A stretch of DNA of 64,000 nt from Undaria pinnatifida (taxonomy: Eukaryota; Sar; Phaeophyceae; Laminariales; Alariaceae). Both the position numbers and the translations under genes were made by a program. Position 1 is the stretch's first letter; each line of letters begins with the position of its first letter. Location of the stretch: the NCBI GenBank assembly GCA_012845835.1, contig JABAKD010000024.1, positions 5,698,109 to 5,762,108 on the forward strand, read 5' to 3'. Shown piece by piece: positions 46,608 through 57,199 of the stretch. The notes beneath the pieces are model-generated. The model made no database searches. It was not told the origin of the DNA and saw only the letters and a list, made by a program, of their open reading frames with translations.

Positions 46608-46871
46608 TTGTGCCTTTTCCCCACGAATCTCAAGCCAGAGAACACACGTTGTAGCGGAATTAGTGAGGGTACGAGGAGACGGTCGTCCGCGTCGTCTCAA
46701 GTGGCTCAGCCGTTGGGACGGACTGCCGCCGCTCTAGCCGTGGAGTGGACTTTCTTCGCGGACTCCCCATGTCGCAACTGTTCTGTAAGAACCAGCACAA
46801 ATACGACAGTTTTCGTCGGATCAGGAAGGAGCACGGACGGCCAAAGCAACGTTGGGGGCCGCGTGCACTGA
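46608..46871 (+). CDS. possible exon, unknown Cys-containing protein
   Basis: The frame reads CSGISEGTRRRSSASSQVAQ, then AALAVEWTFFADSPCRNCSV and RTSTNTTVFVGSGRSTDGQS to a stop. Third positions are G/C-rich in the second half, and two N-glycosylation sequons (NCS, NTT) are present. It might be part of an extracellular protein. An overlapping longer frame (46745-47335) has poorer codon bias. No start, acceptor or partner exon could be fixed. Confidence 0.22.
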   Translation: MCLFPTNLKPENTRCSGISEGTRRRSSASSQVAQPLGRTAAALAVEWTFFADSPCRNCSVRTSTNTTVFVGSGRSTDGQSNVGGRVH

Positions 46872-47599
46872 GCGTATCTCGGGAGCTCACCTCCGTGGCA
46901 TGGACTGGCGTGGTCTGTGACATGAGTTCCCGGGCGGGACACGCAGGTTTGCTTCCCTGCGTTTACTCAGTAAAACCGACTCGTAGAGCTCTTCGCGTTG
47001 TGACCGCACTGAATGATAGGAGAACAGCTCATACGGGAGGGTGCGGCCAAATGAACAGTCTGGAGACGTGTACTAGATACCCACCAGATATACTTCGAGC
47101 TACGACTAATCGTAACAGCGTACCAGTACAACCGGGCACTCGGCGCGCACCACGCACGACAGTACACTCCATTATGCGCTTACCAAGTATAACAGTAGAT
47201 TCCCGCAAGCAGAGAAGCACGCCACAAATGAAACAGCAGCAACTTCCCGTGGCCTCTGCTGGGTCGAGCCACTGTTACGTTTTCTTCGCTCTGCGAGTGG
47301 TGCTACTGACACACTGCTTTTCCATCCACCCCTAGTTATGTATTTCCGCGAACAGACAAGTAACCTTCGGACCAGCTGTCGGCATGGGTTGTTGGTCGTG
47401 CCGGCTATGACACTACTACGTCCGAACAACTGCTCCGTAGTGTGTGCTCACCACAACAGGCATGGGTTTCGGGTGTTCGAGCCACTTCTACATAACCTAC
47501 AATGCCCCGCGCACAATGAACGTACCGGTACTGTAGATGGTCGTGGCCCCTCCTCTTCACAATCATCGATCGGGTCTGGTGCTTTAATGGGTTTATGAT

Positions 47600-48320
47600 G
47601 AAAGCTCGTGGAAGCTTACATGGAAGTTGCAGAATTTTCATAGAAGCAGTAGAAGCTTTCGCGAAGGTGCTGGGAGCTTCCACCGCTTTCGTCCCAACCC
47701 CCACATCCATAGAAGCTGGAAGCTTCCGTGGAATTTACGACTGGAAGGTCACTGTGGAAGTGCCAGTGGAAGCTTAGGATGAACTTCATTTGGCTTCAAC
47801 GAACGCCTATTTGCGGTACTCCAACAACCTTTGCGCAACCTTCAGGTTGTGTTCAGATGATTACAGTGCCTCCATGGAAGCGCCTATCGAAGCCGCTTCG
47901 CGTCCGTGGATGCTTGGCGATGGAAGCTACCGTGGAAGCAATGGAAACTTCCGTGGAAGCGATGGAAAGCTTAAATTTTTTATTGAGCTTTGCGTTCCCG
48001 GGGAAGCCTCTTAAGGCATCTTCGGCGGAAACTTCCTTTAGCGCTTCCGCGAAAGCTTCACCCAGGAGCAGCGCTTAATTCAACACGCTTCCACGTTGTT
48101 CCACCTACTTCCACTTATTATATCCAATTAGGCCTATTGGCGCCGACGTGCTAGCGCTTTTTTTCTACTGGTTTCCGCGGGCTTCCACGTTCTCCCCCAA
48201 ATTTACATGGCATTATTCTGTCTTCCGCGTGGAAAAAGAGAGACAGATTCGAGCTTGCACGGAAGGAAGGAAATTTGAAGCTTCGATGGAAATAAGCTAA
48301 TTTGAGCCTCCTTATCAAAA
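47600..48320 (+). repeat. GGAAGC/GCTTCC motif cluster
   Basis: More than twenty copies of GAAGC or its complement GCTTC, often as TGGAAGCTTCC palindromes, are packed into about 700 bp. Local units such as ATGGAAGCTACCGTGGAAGC repeat three times near 47920-47970. A plus-strand frame through this part gives repeated VEAME. The spacing is irregular, so it is a degenerate minisatellite or a cluster of short motifs. Confidence 0.7.
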
Positions 48321-48329
48321 TGAAGCGGA

Positions 48330-50790
48330 AGCAGCCGTTGCTTGCAGAGTAGCCCCGGATATCTATTTCGAGCTGTATTGGCTCCCATTACTGGCATATA
48401 TGCATTCCTGTGTACATTTACGTCCTTTTCAACGGTCGTCTACTAAGTATGTGGTGCGTCGACTTGTTAATCTCCAGAGACCTGAGGAGGAAGAATCTCC
48501 CTGGTGCGACCACGAAGACGACAAGATTGTCATTCCGCAGTGGACGTGAAAAAAGTCGGCATACACAAGGCAAAGCGGAGGCATGTGGAACGGTGCTGTT
48601 TGCCGCCATTGCGCCGGGAGTTCCGGGTCGCACGCACCGGCGTTATGCAACGATCACTACGGCGACGGTACTTCACCACAAAGCTCTGATCGTTCCCGGG
48701 GGAATATATCGTGCTTAGTACAGACAAATCCCATCCTTACTTACTTGAAGTCCATTTCGTAGTTTCAAACTCTCCGCCAAGTGCACACAGCAGTACTGGT
48801 GCTTATAAACGCCTTTGCTTGCGTGAGAATGAACTGTAATTAAAAGTAGAACTTGAAGACCGTATGATATATGAATTGGAGTCACCGCATGGATGGCTCT
48901 AGGGTGAAAGATTCAATATTGTGGCAGATTTTAATTAGCGTATATACAGCATACCAGGTACAACGAGTGCCAATTGTGGTAGTTCTAATAATATTCGGAT
49001 ACGGAAACTAAAAAGCAATATTGGTAGTTTAAACTCAACAACACCATGACGTAAAAACAATCTGCTCCCCCATTCACCATAGCTTTGAAATAATGGGCAT
49101 CTTCATGTGACACTAAGTAAGGTAGAACCTTTGGTTTTCGCCAATCTCCGCCCCCCCCCTCCTCCCCTCTCCCCGCCTACCGCGCGCACCCCTCCCCCGC
49201 CGCCCCACCTAAAAAATCACCCCATCACACACACAATTACCCCTGCTGTCCCACCTGAATTCAATTCCACACGTACGTAAAACAAATACTACCCGACAGG
49301 TGATATCACCTACCTCCTTCTTCCCCGCACCGGTAATACGACTGGAGCAGGGCGTATAACCGGTACGTACTGAAATTTTGCCCTTCACGCACCTCCTTGT
49401 CGTGAATCCGTTCTCGTTTATCACGTACCCAAGGCATGGTGAGGATTGCCGCACGACGCTCTTACTGTGCCGCACCATTTATCCCCGTAGGAGGCAAAAA
49501 TGGTGCGGGTCCTTTTTCGATGCACGCGAAAAAAATAATGGGGTCTGTTTCGCCGTAAGCGTCAAAAACAATTCGCGCTGTTGCGCCGCAGGTGTTTTTT
49601 TTTTTTTTTTAATTATTTTCGACGCCGGCGAAAGAGCAGAAGATAAAATCAAAAGCTTTTTGTGTGTTGGTATCATCTTATATGCTTCGTTTTGGTTCTT
49701 CTGGTTTCCTCTTGTGGTTAGAGTATATTATTTCCGTTTAAATTCAATTTAAAGTGCTGCCGTTTTGCTCTCTGCCTAAGGACGAAGCCGGCCTCAAACA
49801 AACGGGGTGAAAATTCCTAGCTAGTGCAAAAAATGAAAAATCGTACCGCGCCGCGAATAGCGGAAACGCTGTGTCCCCCAGAGGGTGTCAGTGGTAGCGT
49901 GGTAGGCTGCAGGGATAGGGATTTGTTTCGGATTCAGGACGAGGCTTGTCCCGAGTCATTAGTTTTGAATCCTGGGGCAAGATTCCCAGTGCTTGAACAT
50001 AGAGATAATCCGCGAACTGAAATTGAACAATGACGATGCCTTCTACAACAATGATTCACGTAGGTTAGCGGCAACGGCGACCTATTCAATAGGCCAACCA
50101 GACCGACCAGGCCGGGGACACTGTGGCATGTGGCGCCTATGCAAGCATCTGCTCACAATATGCCTGCTGATTTTCGACCGTCATTTTGTCCTTGTTATAT
50201 ATTCAAAACAAAATAAGCCGCAGCCAGCACCACGTACACAAGACGGTAAACCGAGCGGAGTAGCCGCATATGTTGAGTGTATCGACCCAATATTTTGTGT
50301 AAAAACGCCCTCTGGCGGCCCGTCTTGCGCGCACCACGACCAGCAGCGCACCACGAGCCGGACGCTATTTTACGCCCTGCTTACAACTACTGGTACTGCG
50401 GGGTGCCCTTGAGGACGAGTTAGTAAATAAATCTGTGTTAAAGATCGATGAATACGTATAAATACTTGGAATGTTGAACACTGCTGTGCACGATGCGGAT
50501 GGACGCACGTACTGGAGGGAGGTGGACACGTCACTTGCTATGCCACTTACTGGTTGACCAGGTTGCGGAAGGTCGCCGCCGAGGCATGCGAAGGCATAAT
50601 GCCTTACTTACGAGTTAGACAAAACAGTATGGGAATTTCAGGGAGATATTTTCTAACATTTTCAATATTTCTGTGTGATTTTTTCGAGTTTTAATTTTGA
50701 GGATCCAGAAACAACTGGATGAGTAATGTGGGACCTCCATCAATCATTGATTGTCTGGCTTCTTCTGTATTTGGAAAGTGTTTATTTTCA
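48330..50790. other. no recognisable gene
   Basis: Unassigned sequence with a C-rich stretch (49140-49205), a 16-base T run (about 49591-49610) and a segment at 49260-49310 that weakly resembles family B (GACAGGTGATATCACC). Frames are short and unconvincing. Confidence 0.4.
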
Positions 50791-50799
50791 GAGATATTA

Positions 50800-51260
50800 T
50801 AAAAAAAAATCTACCCCAGCTGTGAGATCGAATATTTTGTCGAAACTCGTCTTTGCAAGCTGTGTGCGATACTCCGATCGCGCGTATTACGGGTTATGTG
50901 TCATATATATAGATCGGCGACTCTCCTTGCAACTACAGTGTAGCTATCAGGGTATATCAGTTGTCGTAAAAGGCATAATAAAGTGGTTTTTTAGCTACTA
51001 AATGAAATGGTTGTTCTTGTTTGCCTGCTCGTTCTAGAGTAAATATCTGGCACGTACCTCTGTTGCCGGCGACGTTGGGTAGCTAACAACGCCTCTGCTA
51101 CGGTTGCTGCTATTGTGCTGCAGGACACACACCCAGAAATATGCGCGATCGGAGTATCACACACAGCTTGCAAAGACAGATGAGTTTCCACAAAAAAAAC
51201 TTGGATCTCACAGATAGATGTGGAGTGTATTTCTATTTTTATTATATAGACTAGACTAAT
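50800..51260. repeat. family B ends in inverted orientation
   Basis: The family B right-end motif occurs inverted at about 50800-50895 (CAGCTGTGAGATCGAAT, later ATACTCCGATCGCGCGTATT). It recurs direct at about 51140-51260 (GCGCGATCGGAGTATCACAC, later GGAGTGTATTTCTATTTTTA). The two face each other across about 250 bp, giving a large imperfect inverted repeat. Confidence 0.75.
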
Positions 51261-51394
51261 AAATATTGTATTAGTTTAAATCTATACTACTGTTTTTCAC
51301 AGAAATACCACTGTAGTTCACAGTAATGATACATACAAGCAAAGACATAAACATCCTTTATTTTTTCGACAACTAACTGCCACCGTCCTCGCAG

Positions 51395-51655
51395 GTGGTT
51401 TTCGGTAACATTTCGGAGGAGATCAAGAAGACCACGATCGGCATCATTCACTACGGGCTGGACAGGTGGACTTGCAAGGTCCCTTGTCGACATGGGCTTG
51501 AACGAGGGCTGAAAAAGGCTGGGGGCGGCGGGGGTTGGGGGCTGCTATTGATATTAGCTCACAGCAAGTGGCACCTGTTCGTGTTCAATTCGCCTCTGTC
51601 TGAGCGAATCGAGCTGCTGTTTTTGCTGCAGCTGTACTGCTACTCGGTAGACTAG
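51395..51655 (+). CDS. possible exon, unknown protein
   Basis: A strong 3' splice site (T-rich tract, then CCGTCCTCGCAG) precedes a frame reading VVFGNISEEIKKTTIGIIHY, then GLDRWTCK, with about three quarters of third positions G or C over the first 28 codons. Possible donors follow at 51466 and 51479. Beyond these the frame runs through a G-rich stretch and is probably intronic. I do not recognise the protein. The opposite strand is also partly open but has poor codon bias. Confidence 0.3.
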   Translation: MVFGNISEEIKKTTIGIIHYGLDRWTCKVPCRHGLERGLKKAGGGGGWGLLLILAHSKWHLFVFNSPLSERIELLFLLQLYCYSVD

Positions 51656-51715
51656 TAGTCTAGATATTCGCGTGGTTGTTTTGTTGGTGGGATTCCAAGT
51701 AATGTTTGCATTTTA

Positions 51716-51805
51716 AAAACAAATTTCAAGGACGTCAGCCGTGAGTTCGAATTTTAGGTCAATACTCATCTTTGAAAGCTGCGTTGTTGGTACTTGTAAT
51801 ATACA
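51716..51805 (+). repeat. 90-bp repeat flanking C2 exon, left copy
   Basis: Contains AAGGACGTCAGCCGTGAGTT and GCTCATCTTTG-like sequence, matching 52676-52765. A second small duplication (GGTGGGCCTCTTTGTATA / GGTGGGCCTTTTTGTATA) follows at 51866-51915. Confidence 0.75.
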
Positions 51806-52275
51806 ATATATATGAGTTTTGATTCGCATTTGTTCTCGTAAAAGCTGAAACCAATTGGAAGTCGGTGGGCCTCTTTGTATAATAGCTGGAACCCGGTGGG
51901 CCTTTTTGTATACGTAGGACACTTTTTATAAGATGATGTAATTGCATTTATTACAGTGGGGGGTACAAGGCTATCGAGTATCAAGAGAATCATGCATATC
52001 TTTTCTTCTTGTTCTTGCACGTATCGCGTTGATGACAGAGAAACGGGCCGATAGTGTAAACTCAAAGTCCACATGTAATCGTTTTCACACCACGATATTT
52101 ACAACGAGACGCAGGTCATCATCACGAGGATATCACAGGCAATTACTACTGTTGTACGTGCCGCACAGGCTAAAACAATACCAAAATCGCCTATGCTAAG
52201 CTTTTTCTACACGGATCTCCAGGAGGATCCTAAAGAACGAAAAAAAAAGATAGACAGACCGCTTCGAGTTCAAAC

Positions 52276-52439
52276 CTGCACGTGCTTATCCTGGTGGGAA
52301 TCAACGTCGCCGTCCTTGACGGAGCCAACACACAGGTGCGCCACGGGGTCGCTGGTGCCCGTCGAGAGGTCCGACACCACCAGGAGATGTTTTCCTTCAA
52401 TAAGCTTCACCGTTACCGTCGTGCGCTTCAACATCGGGT
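52276..52439 (-). CDS. exon encoding half of a C2 domain
   Basis: On the minus strand an acceptor (GGTGTTCCCAG) is followed by a 164-bp open segment ending CAG before GTTTGA. It reads MLKRTTVTVKLIEGKHLLVV, SDLSTGTSDPVAHLCVGSVK and DGDVDSHQDKHVQ. The pattern of two beta strands around a loop with Asp and then GTSDP is the N-terminal half of a C2 domain, a Ca2+/phospholipid-binding module. Third codon positions are strongly G/C. Reading beyond either splice site meets stops, so this is an internal exon. The rest of the C2 domain should be on the minus strand below 52276 but I could not find it. Family C2 is fairly sure; the host protein is unknown. Confidence 0.6.
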
Positions 52440-52675
52440 CTGGGAACACCAGCGAGCGTCAATCAAAGCATGTGTCACAATAGGAAATCGCCTTGTTTTC
52501 GTGGTATGCATTCTCCCTGCCAACAGAATATACAGGGGTAGTACACATTTCCAGGGCGTACTTAAATAAATCCCGTTTTTGTAGCGCCCTCTTTCGTGTG
52601 CACCACTGAGGGTATACAGTATGCCAAATTTTGTTCCTTTGACAAACCCCGCCCGATACTACTCAACAAAAAAAA

Positions 52676-52765
52676 AATCAAAAGGACGTCAGCCGTGAGT
52701 TCGACGAATTTAGGTCAGTGCTCATCTTTGCAAGCTGCGATGTAGGTACTAGTAATTCATATACT
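52676..52765 (+). repeat. 90-bp repeat flanking C2 exon, right copy
   Basis: AAGGACGTCAGCCGTGAGTT and following sequence match 51716-51805, in the same orientation. Together they bracket the C2 exon at a distance of about 960 bp. Confidence 0.75.
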
Positions 52766-53129
52766 ATCTTTGGGTGAGTTAACGAAGTAACGTCATTGAG
52801 CCACGTAATTGAGCGTGTGTACACTAAGCGTTCCTTTCAAAACACTAACGATTCGCATTTCTCCCGTCCATTTTCAATGGTGGTGACATTGCATGACCAC
52901 ATCACGTCGCCTGTTGTATTTGGCAACATGTATCTCTTTCTTTAAATTATCGATGTCAGAAAATAATGGTAATTACATGATTCTACCTATCGATTGAAAT
53001 ATTTTATCCTTCGATCCATGAACAATAACAAATTATGAAGCTTTTAACACGTAGTTTGCTACACCTAAAAACTGGGTTGCATACTACACGTAACCTCAAA
53101 TCTTCTAGAATAATATACATTACCAGGCG

Positions 53130-53900
53130 GGTGATATAAAGGGGATCTTCTTTCTACGGCCGTCAGATTCGTCCCCTTTATAGGTTTATATTTTCCGCGC
53201 ACATATTGAAATGCCGCCCCCGCTCCCCGATCCCTCTTGTTTAAACTCCCCACCTAAAATCAAAATCTACCCGAGTAGTACACACTTTCAGCCAGCCGAT
53301 ATCATCTCGTTATCCTTCTAGCGATCCATTCCGTAGCTCCAACCAATCTCCACTCTCCTGCCCCTCCCCCCCCCATTTGTTCCCCGCCCAGTTCGTTCAA
53401 ACGCCCCACTTACAATCCAAAATCAACCAGAGAAAAAAACACTTCTATCAACTGATATCACGTAATTATATTTCTAGCCATCCGTGACGTAGCTTTTATT
53501 CATCCCCCCCCCCCCCCCAACGCCCCCTCCTTCCCCACACCCCGCACGACCGCCTAGACCCAGCTCCGCGCGTATAGCAAGCCCCTATACATGATTACTA
53601 CGCGCGATCGGAATATCCCACACAATGTTGCCAAGACGAGTTCCGACAAAACCCTTGATCTCATAGCTAAAGTGTATTTTAATATTATATGTGACCTAAA
53701 CCTCTTGAAACCCTTCCAGTCCACCACCCCCTCCTTTTCTTTTCTTTTTTCCTTGCTCTCTCTTAATCAAACGCCTCACCTAATATCAAAGTTCGCCAGA
53801 GTAACAAACACTTCCACGCCCTGGATATCACCTTATTATATTTTTATATCTGTAGAGCCATTCATGCCGCTGCTGCAATTCCCAACCCCACCTCCACGGC
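53130..53900 (+). repeat. dispersed repeat family B, second copy
   Basis: The left part has CCGTCAGATTCGTCCCCTTT and TATTTTCCGCGCACATATTG, as at 40.49 kb. The right part has TACGCGCGATCGGAATATCC and a GTGTATTTT motif. Internally, a ~90-bp unit with an ACCAGAG/CGCCAGAG and GATATCA motif recurs near 53250, 53412 and 53782. C runs occur at 53366-53375 and about 53503-53518. Confidence 0.75.
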
Positions 53901-54880
53901 ATGACATTATCGTGTTTCTTAGACCGTACTTATTTTCAGTTCTATTCACTCGTATATTAAACTCCTTCATCATCAATTTTTTTTATGTATGTTCGCGCAG
54001 ATGAAGGATGTATTTCAGTTTTTCAGCACGTGAACAGCTTAGTTATGCACTTGACCATGTCACTTAGATCCCCCGGTTCCCGTCTGTCACTGCCGGACTG
54101 TACTGTAGCACCAAAGGATGAACCCAAAGCCTTAATTCCGCACACAACGAAGGTTGAAGCAAGGGACCAATACCGACTGAATGTACAAGTGCATATCTTA
54201 TTTTTTGTGTAGCTGTTTATTCATGATCGTGATCGAAGTACCTGTATACGAACCGGAAATATAAATATATTAGTTCATCCGTTTCACGGCTAAATTTCAT
54301 GGGTACGTACTAGACAGTAAGAGGCAGATAGTTTGGGACACCAGTCATAATGTTGTTACATATTATTGAATTTCGCAAGCGCGAGGTTAGTTGTATTAGT
54401 AATTACGTACATTTAACAATCTCGAGGTTGGTTCTGTTGAGAAAAACAAACAAGAGTTTCATCTTACATATAGGTAAAATCCATTGTTTTTTATCTCCTA
54501 ACCAAATGGTGAGGGACATTTGGGTTTTCAATGTTCCCCCTCACAGTTAATTCAGGTATAATGCACTAATATTCTCGGGAATAGTTGTGAATAATACTTT
54601 GCTTGATTGTACTATGTTATCATTTAGTTTTTATAACTTAGGCGCTACAAATAGGAGATTGTTTCAAGGTTTTTGGTGTATGATATATTCCATCAGTGGA
54701 TCATGGATGCATTTCATCTCTTGTATTTCAACGGTTGTTTAATATCATTTACTTGAACAACTTCTTTAGTCCGTTAGCATTTCAATAAGTATACATTTTT
54801 CCAAGTGACAATAATAACCATAGCATTATCAACATATCTAACCACAGCAACAACAGACCACAGCAACAACAGCAATAGTA
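53900..54880. other. AT-rich, no recognisable gene
   Basis: AT-rich sequence with short frames and no motif. It ends where a sharp compositional change to G-rich sequence begins near 54.88 kb. Confidence 0.5.
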
Positions 54881-55967
54881 GGACCGGGTGAGAGCAAGCA
54901 AAAGACGAGGAGGGGAATTCGGGAAACGCGCTTCGAGGGCGCGGAGGAACGTAGCAGGTTATCGCAGCGGCAGTTTGGGCCTGGGGACGGCTATGGCTCG
55001 TTGCATGAGAGGCCGAATACACGACCGCGTGAATCACCTCAGGGTAGGAAGCAGTCACCCTCCTGCGGAAGCACGTATGCAACACTTCTCACAGCAGGGA
55101 TATAGGTAGCAGTGGGCGCAGCGAGGGCAGCCGGAGCCGTGGCAGCAGAGACATCACCATTCCGTAGAACCTCAAAAGAGGTAAAATAGTAGTGGGGGAG
55201 GGGAAAGGGGTTTTGTACCAGACTTAGACTGCAGAGGAGGCAGGCAGCCAAGGCCACCATTCAACAGTAGTGAGGTATACCAAAGGGAGAGGGATGGGGG
55301 AAACAGGGGTGGAGGCACGCGGGGGTACCCGACGAACAGCAGTAGTGCAGGATGGGAGGGGAACAGGGAGAGTGAGGGGCACGAACAAGTATTCAAGCAC
55401 CAACGAGGAGGATATAACGAGCCGGGGGGGGGGGATCGGGGCGGGGAGAGGTCCGCAGATATTCCCGACGACAGGAGACGGACATGCAGTGTTTGTGCGA
55501 GGTTCAGCGACAAGAGGTGAGGATGCCGGAGGAGATAACATACAAAATAAGTGGCTGCGTAACGGATGGGCAGGGCAACAAAAGGAAGCAGGTGCAGCAG
55601 GGGGGGCGATTGGGGTGGGGGAGTGGAAGTTGGCTGGGTGGCAGACGGTCGAGGCACCAGGAAGCAGGAGGTTCAGCAGGATGGGGGGATGGTATGGGGA
55701 GCGGTAACTCGAGCGATGTTCACAGCAGCGGGGGTAGTGGGAAGGCAAGGGGGGATGAAGGGCCGGAACGCGGGCCACACTTGGACAGATCAGGTATGAG
55801 TGATGGGTTTTTTAGTAGACCACAGGGCATGATAGGGGGGGGTGGACACTAGGGTGTGGGCGGGAGAATCAAGGTGGTAGAAGAGTGACCATCCCCTCAC
55901 AGTATCGGCATCGATCTGGACGGACGACGACATTCCGCCTCACACGAACCGAAAATCCATTTCTGCT

Positions 55968-56261
55968 ATGTGCGGAAACGAATTCAAGATGGAGAGGAAC
56001 GGAACGGAGCATGTGTCGTCATCTGCAGGGATTGGTCTGCTGAACTACGCGAGGGCAGAGCAGTCAGGAGGGTGGGAAGGGCAGGGTGTGTCATTACCGG
56101 ACAAGGTGGCAGCGCTGTTTGAGGTAGACGTGTTTTGGGCAATTTTCGTGGCAGATAAAACTACAGCGGTTGATAGAGACGAGTGGGAACGACCAAGGGC
56201 GTTAGGGAATCATCTGCAGCTGGTGGCGAAGGACAAAAGATGGTTTTCATGCGATGCATAG
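55968..56261 (+). pseudogene. possible ORF1 remnant of second YR element
   Basis: A 97-codon frame reads NEFKMERNGTEHVSSSAGIG, then LPDKVAALFEVDVFWAIFVA and WERPRALGNHLQLVAKDKRW, continuing weakly after the stop (EGPRFSYLF). It is the least G-biased, most protein-like part upstream of the RT remnants and lies where ORF1 of a YR retroelement would be expected. No zinc-binding motif is seen. Confidence 0.35.
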
Positions 56262-57199
56262 GATGACAGCGAGGGACCAAGGTTTTCGTATCTCTTTTGT
56301 AGGGTAGAGTAAAGTGGATCTGAGGAAGTGGGACAAGGATGTACTAGAGATGGCATTCACGATTGAACGCTAGTCGCGGCCACCAACCCGGCCTCGTTCC
56401 TGGCGCCGCCGAAACCTTGGCCAGACTTTGGGAGTTTGAGAGCGTTCCCGGAGGCAGCACCGACGCACTGAATACCCATTCACGACAGCTGGGGGGTGGT
56501 GGGGGGGCATGAGTGAGTGGTTAACGCCGAGGGACCCGGAGGTGGAGCGGACGAGAGAAACGATCCGGGGGGGGGGGGGGGGGGGGGGCAGAGGCACGGG
56601 AGCAAAGAGGAGCAGGGTGTGTGTGGGTAGTTTATACTGTACGAGAGGTGCGGGTGGTTCGAGCGTAACTGGACGCACTACACCCATGGTAGGAGGGAGG
56701 GGGAGGGGGAAGCAGCTGCACAGGACGGGAGCGTGGGGACGGAGAAGGGGAAGGGAAGGAGGAGTCAGTCAGAACCAAATGGGGGTACGGGCTCTGTGGG
56801 CCCGCGGTACTAAACCGGGGAGGGGCGGGGTAGACGAGAGGCGTCCATGAGTTTGGAAAAAGGGAACGAGCCGTGACGGGAGCAGGGAAGACGGGAAGCT
56901 CGGTGTAAAATGGATGGGAAACGGGAGGAGCCGTCGGACTGGTACCAAGATCGTTTCATCTAGGATCAGCAGGTACGCCAACAGGGGTTGAACGGGAGAG
57001 AATTTGCGGTGGCCAGTGGCATAGAATTAGCTGCCAAAAGCAAAAGAAGGCTCGGGAGAACGGAAATGGATAATATCAACGGTGGTTCAGATAGCCGGGG
57101 ATTTCATAGTTTGATACAGGGCTGAACTGAATAACGAAGCGTAATTCTTCAGGGGTAAACTGCTGGCGCCACACATGGATGGAGATAAGATGCATGATG

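Noticed and set aside
47718-47733. Heat-shock-element-like GAAnnTTC
   Set aside because: GAAGCTTC occurs because of the GGAAGC repeat; the third GAA is at four-base rather than two-base spacing, and no gene start follows.
51287-51660. Minus-strand exon pair with a 54-bp intron (Gln-rich piece, then PSFKPMSTRDLASP)
   Set aside because: Third codon positions are poor in G/C and the Gln run comes from a CTG-rich stretch; the plus strand explains the region better.
55172-55778. Long Pro-rich minus-strand frames
   Set aside because: By-products of C-rich complementary sequence; no domain and heavy overlap with plus-strand frames.
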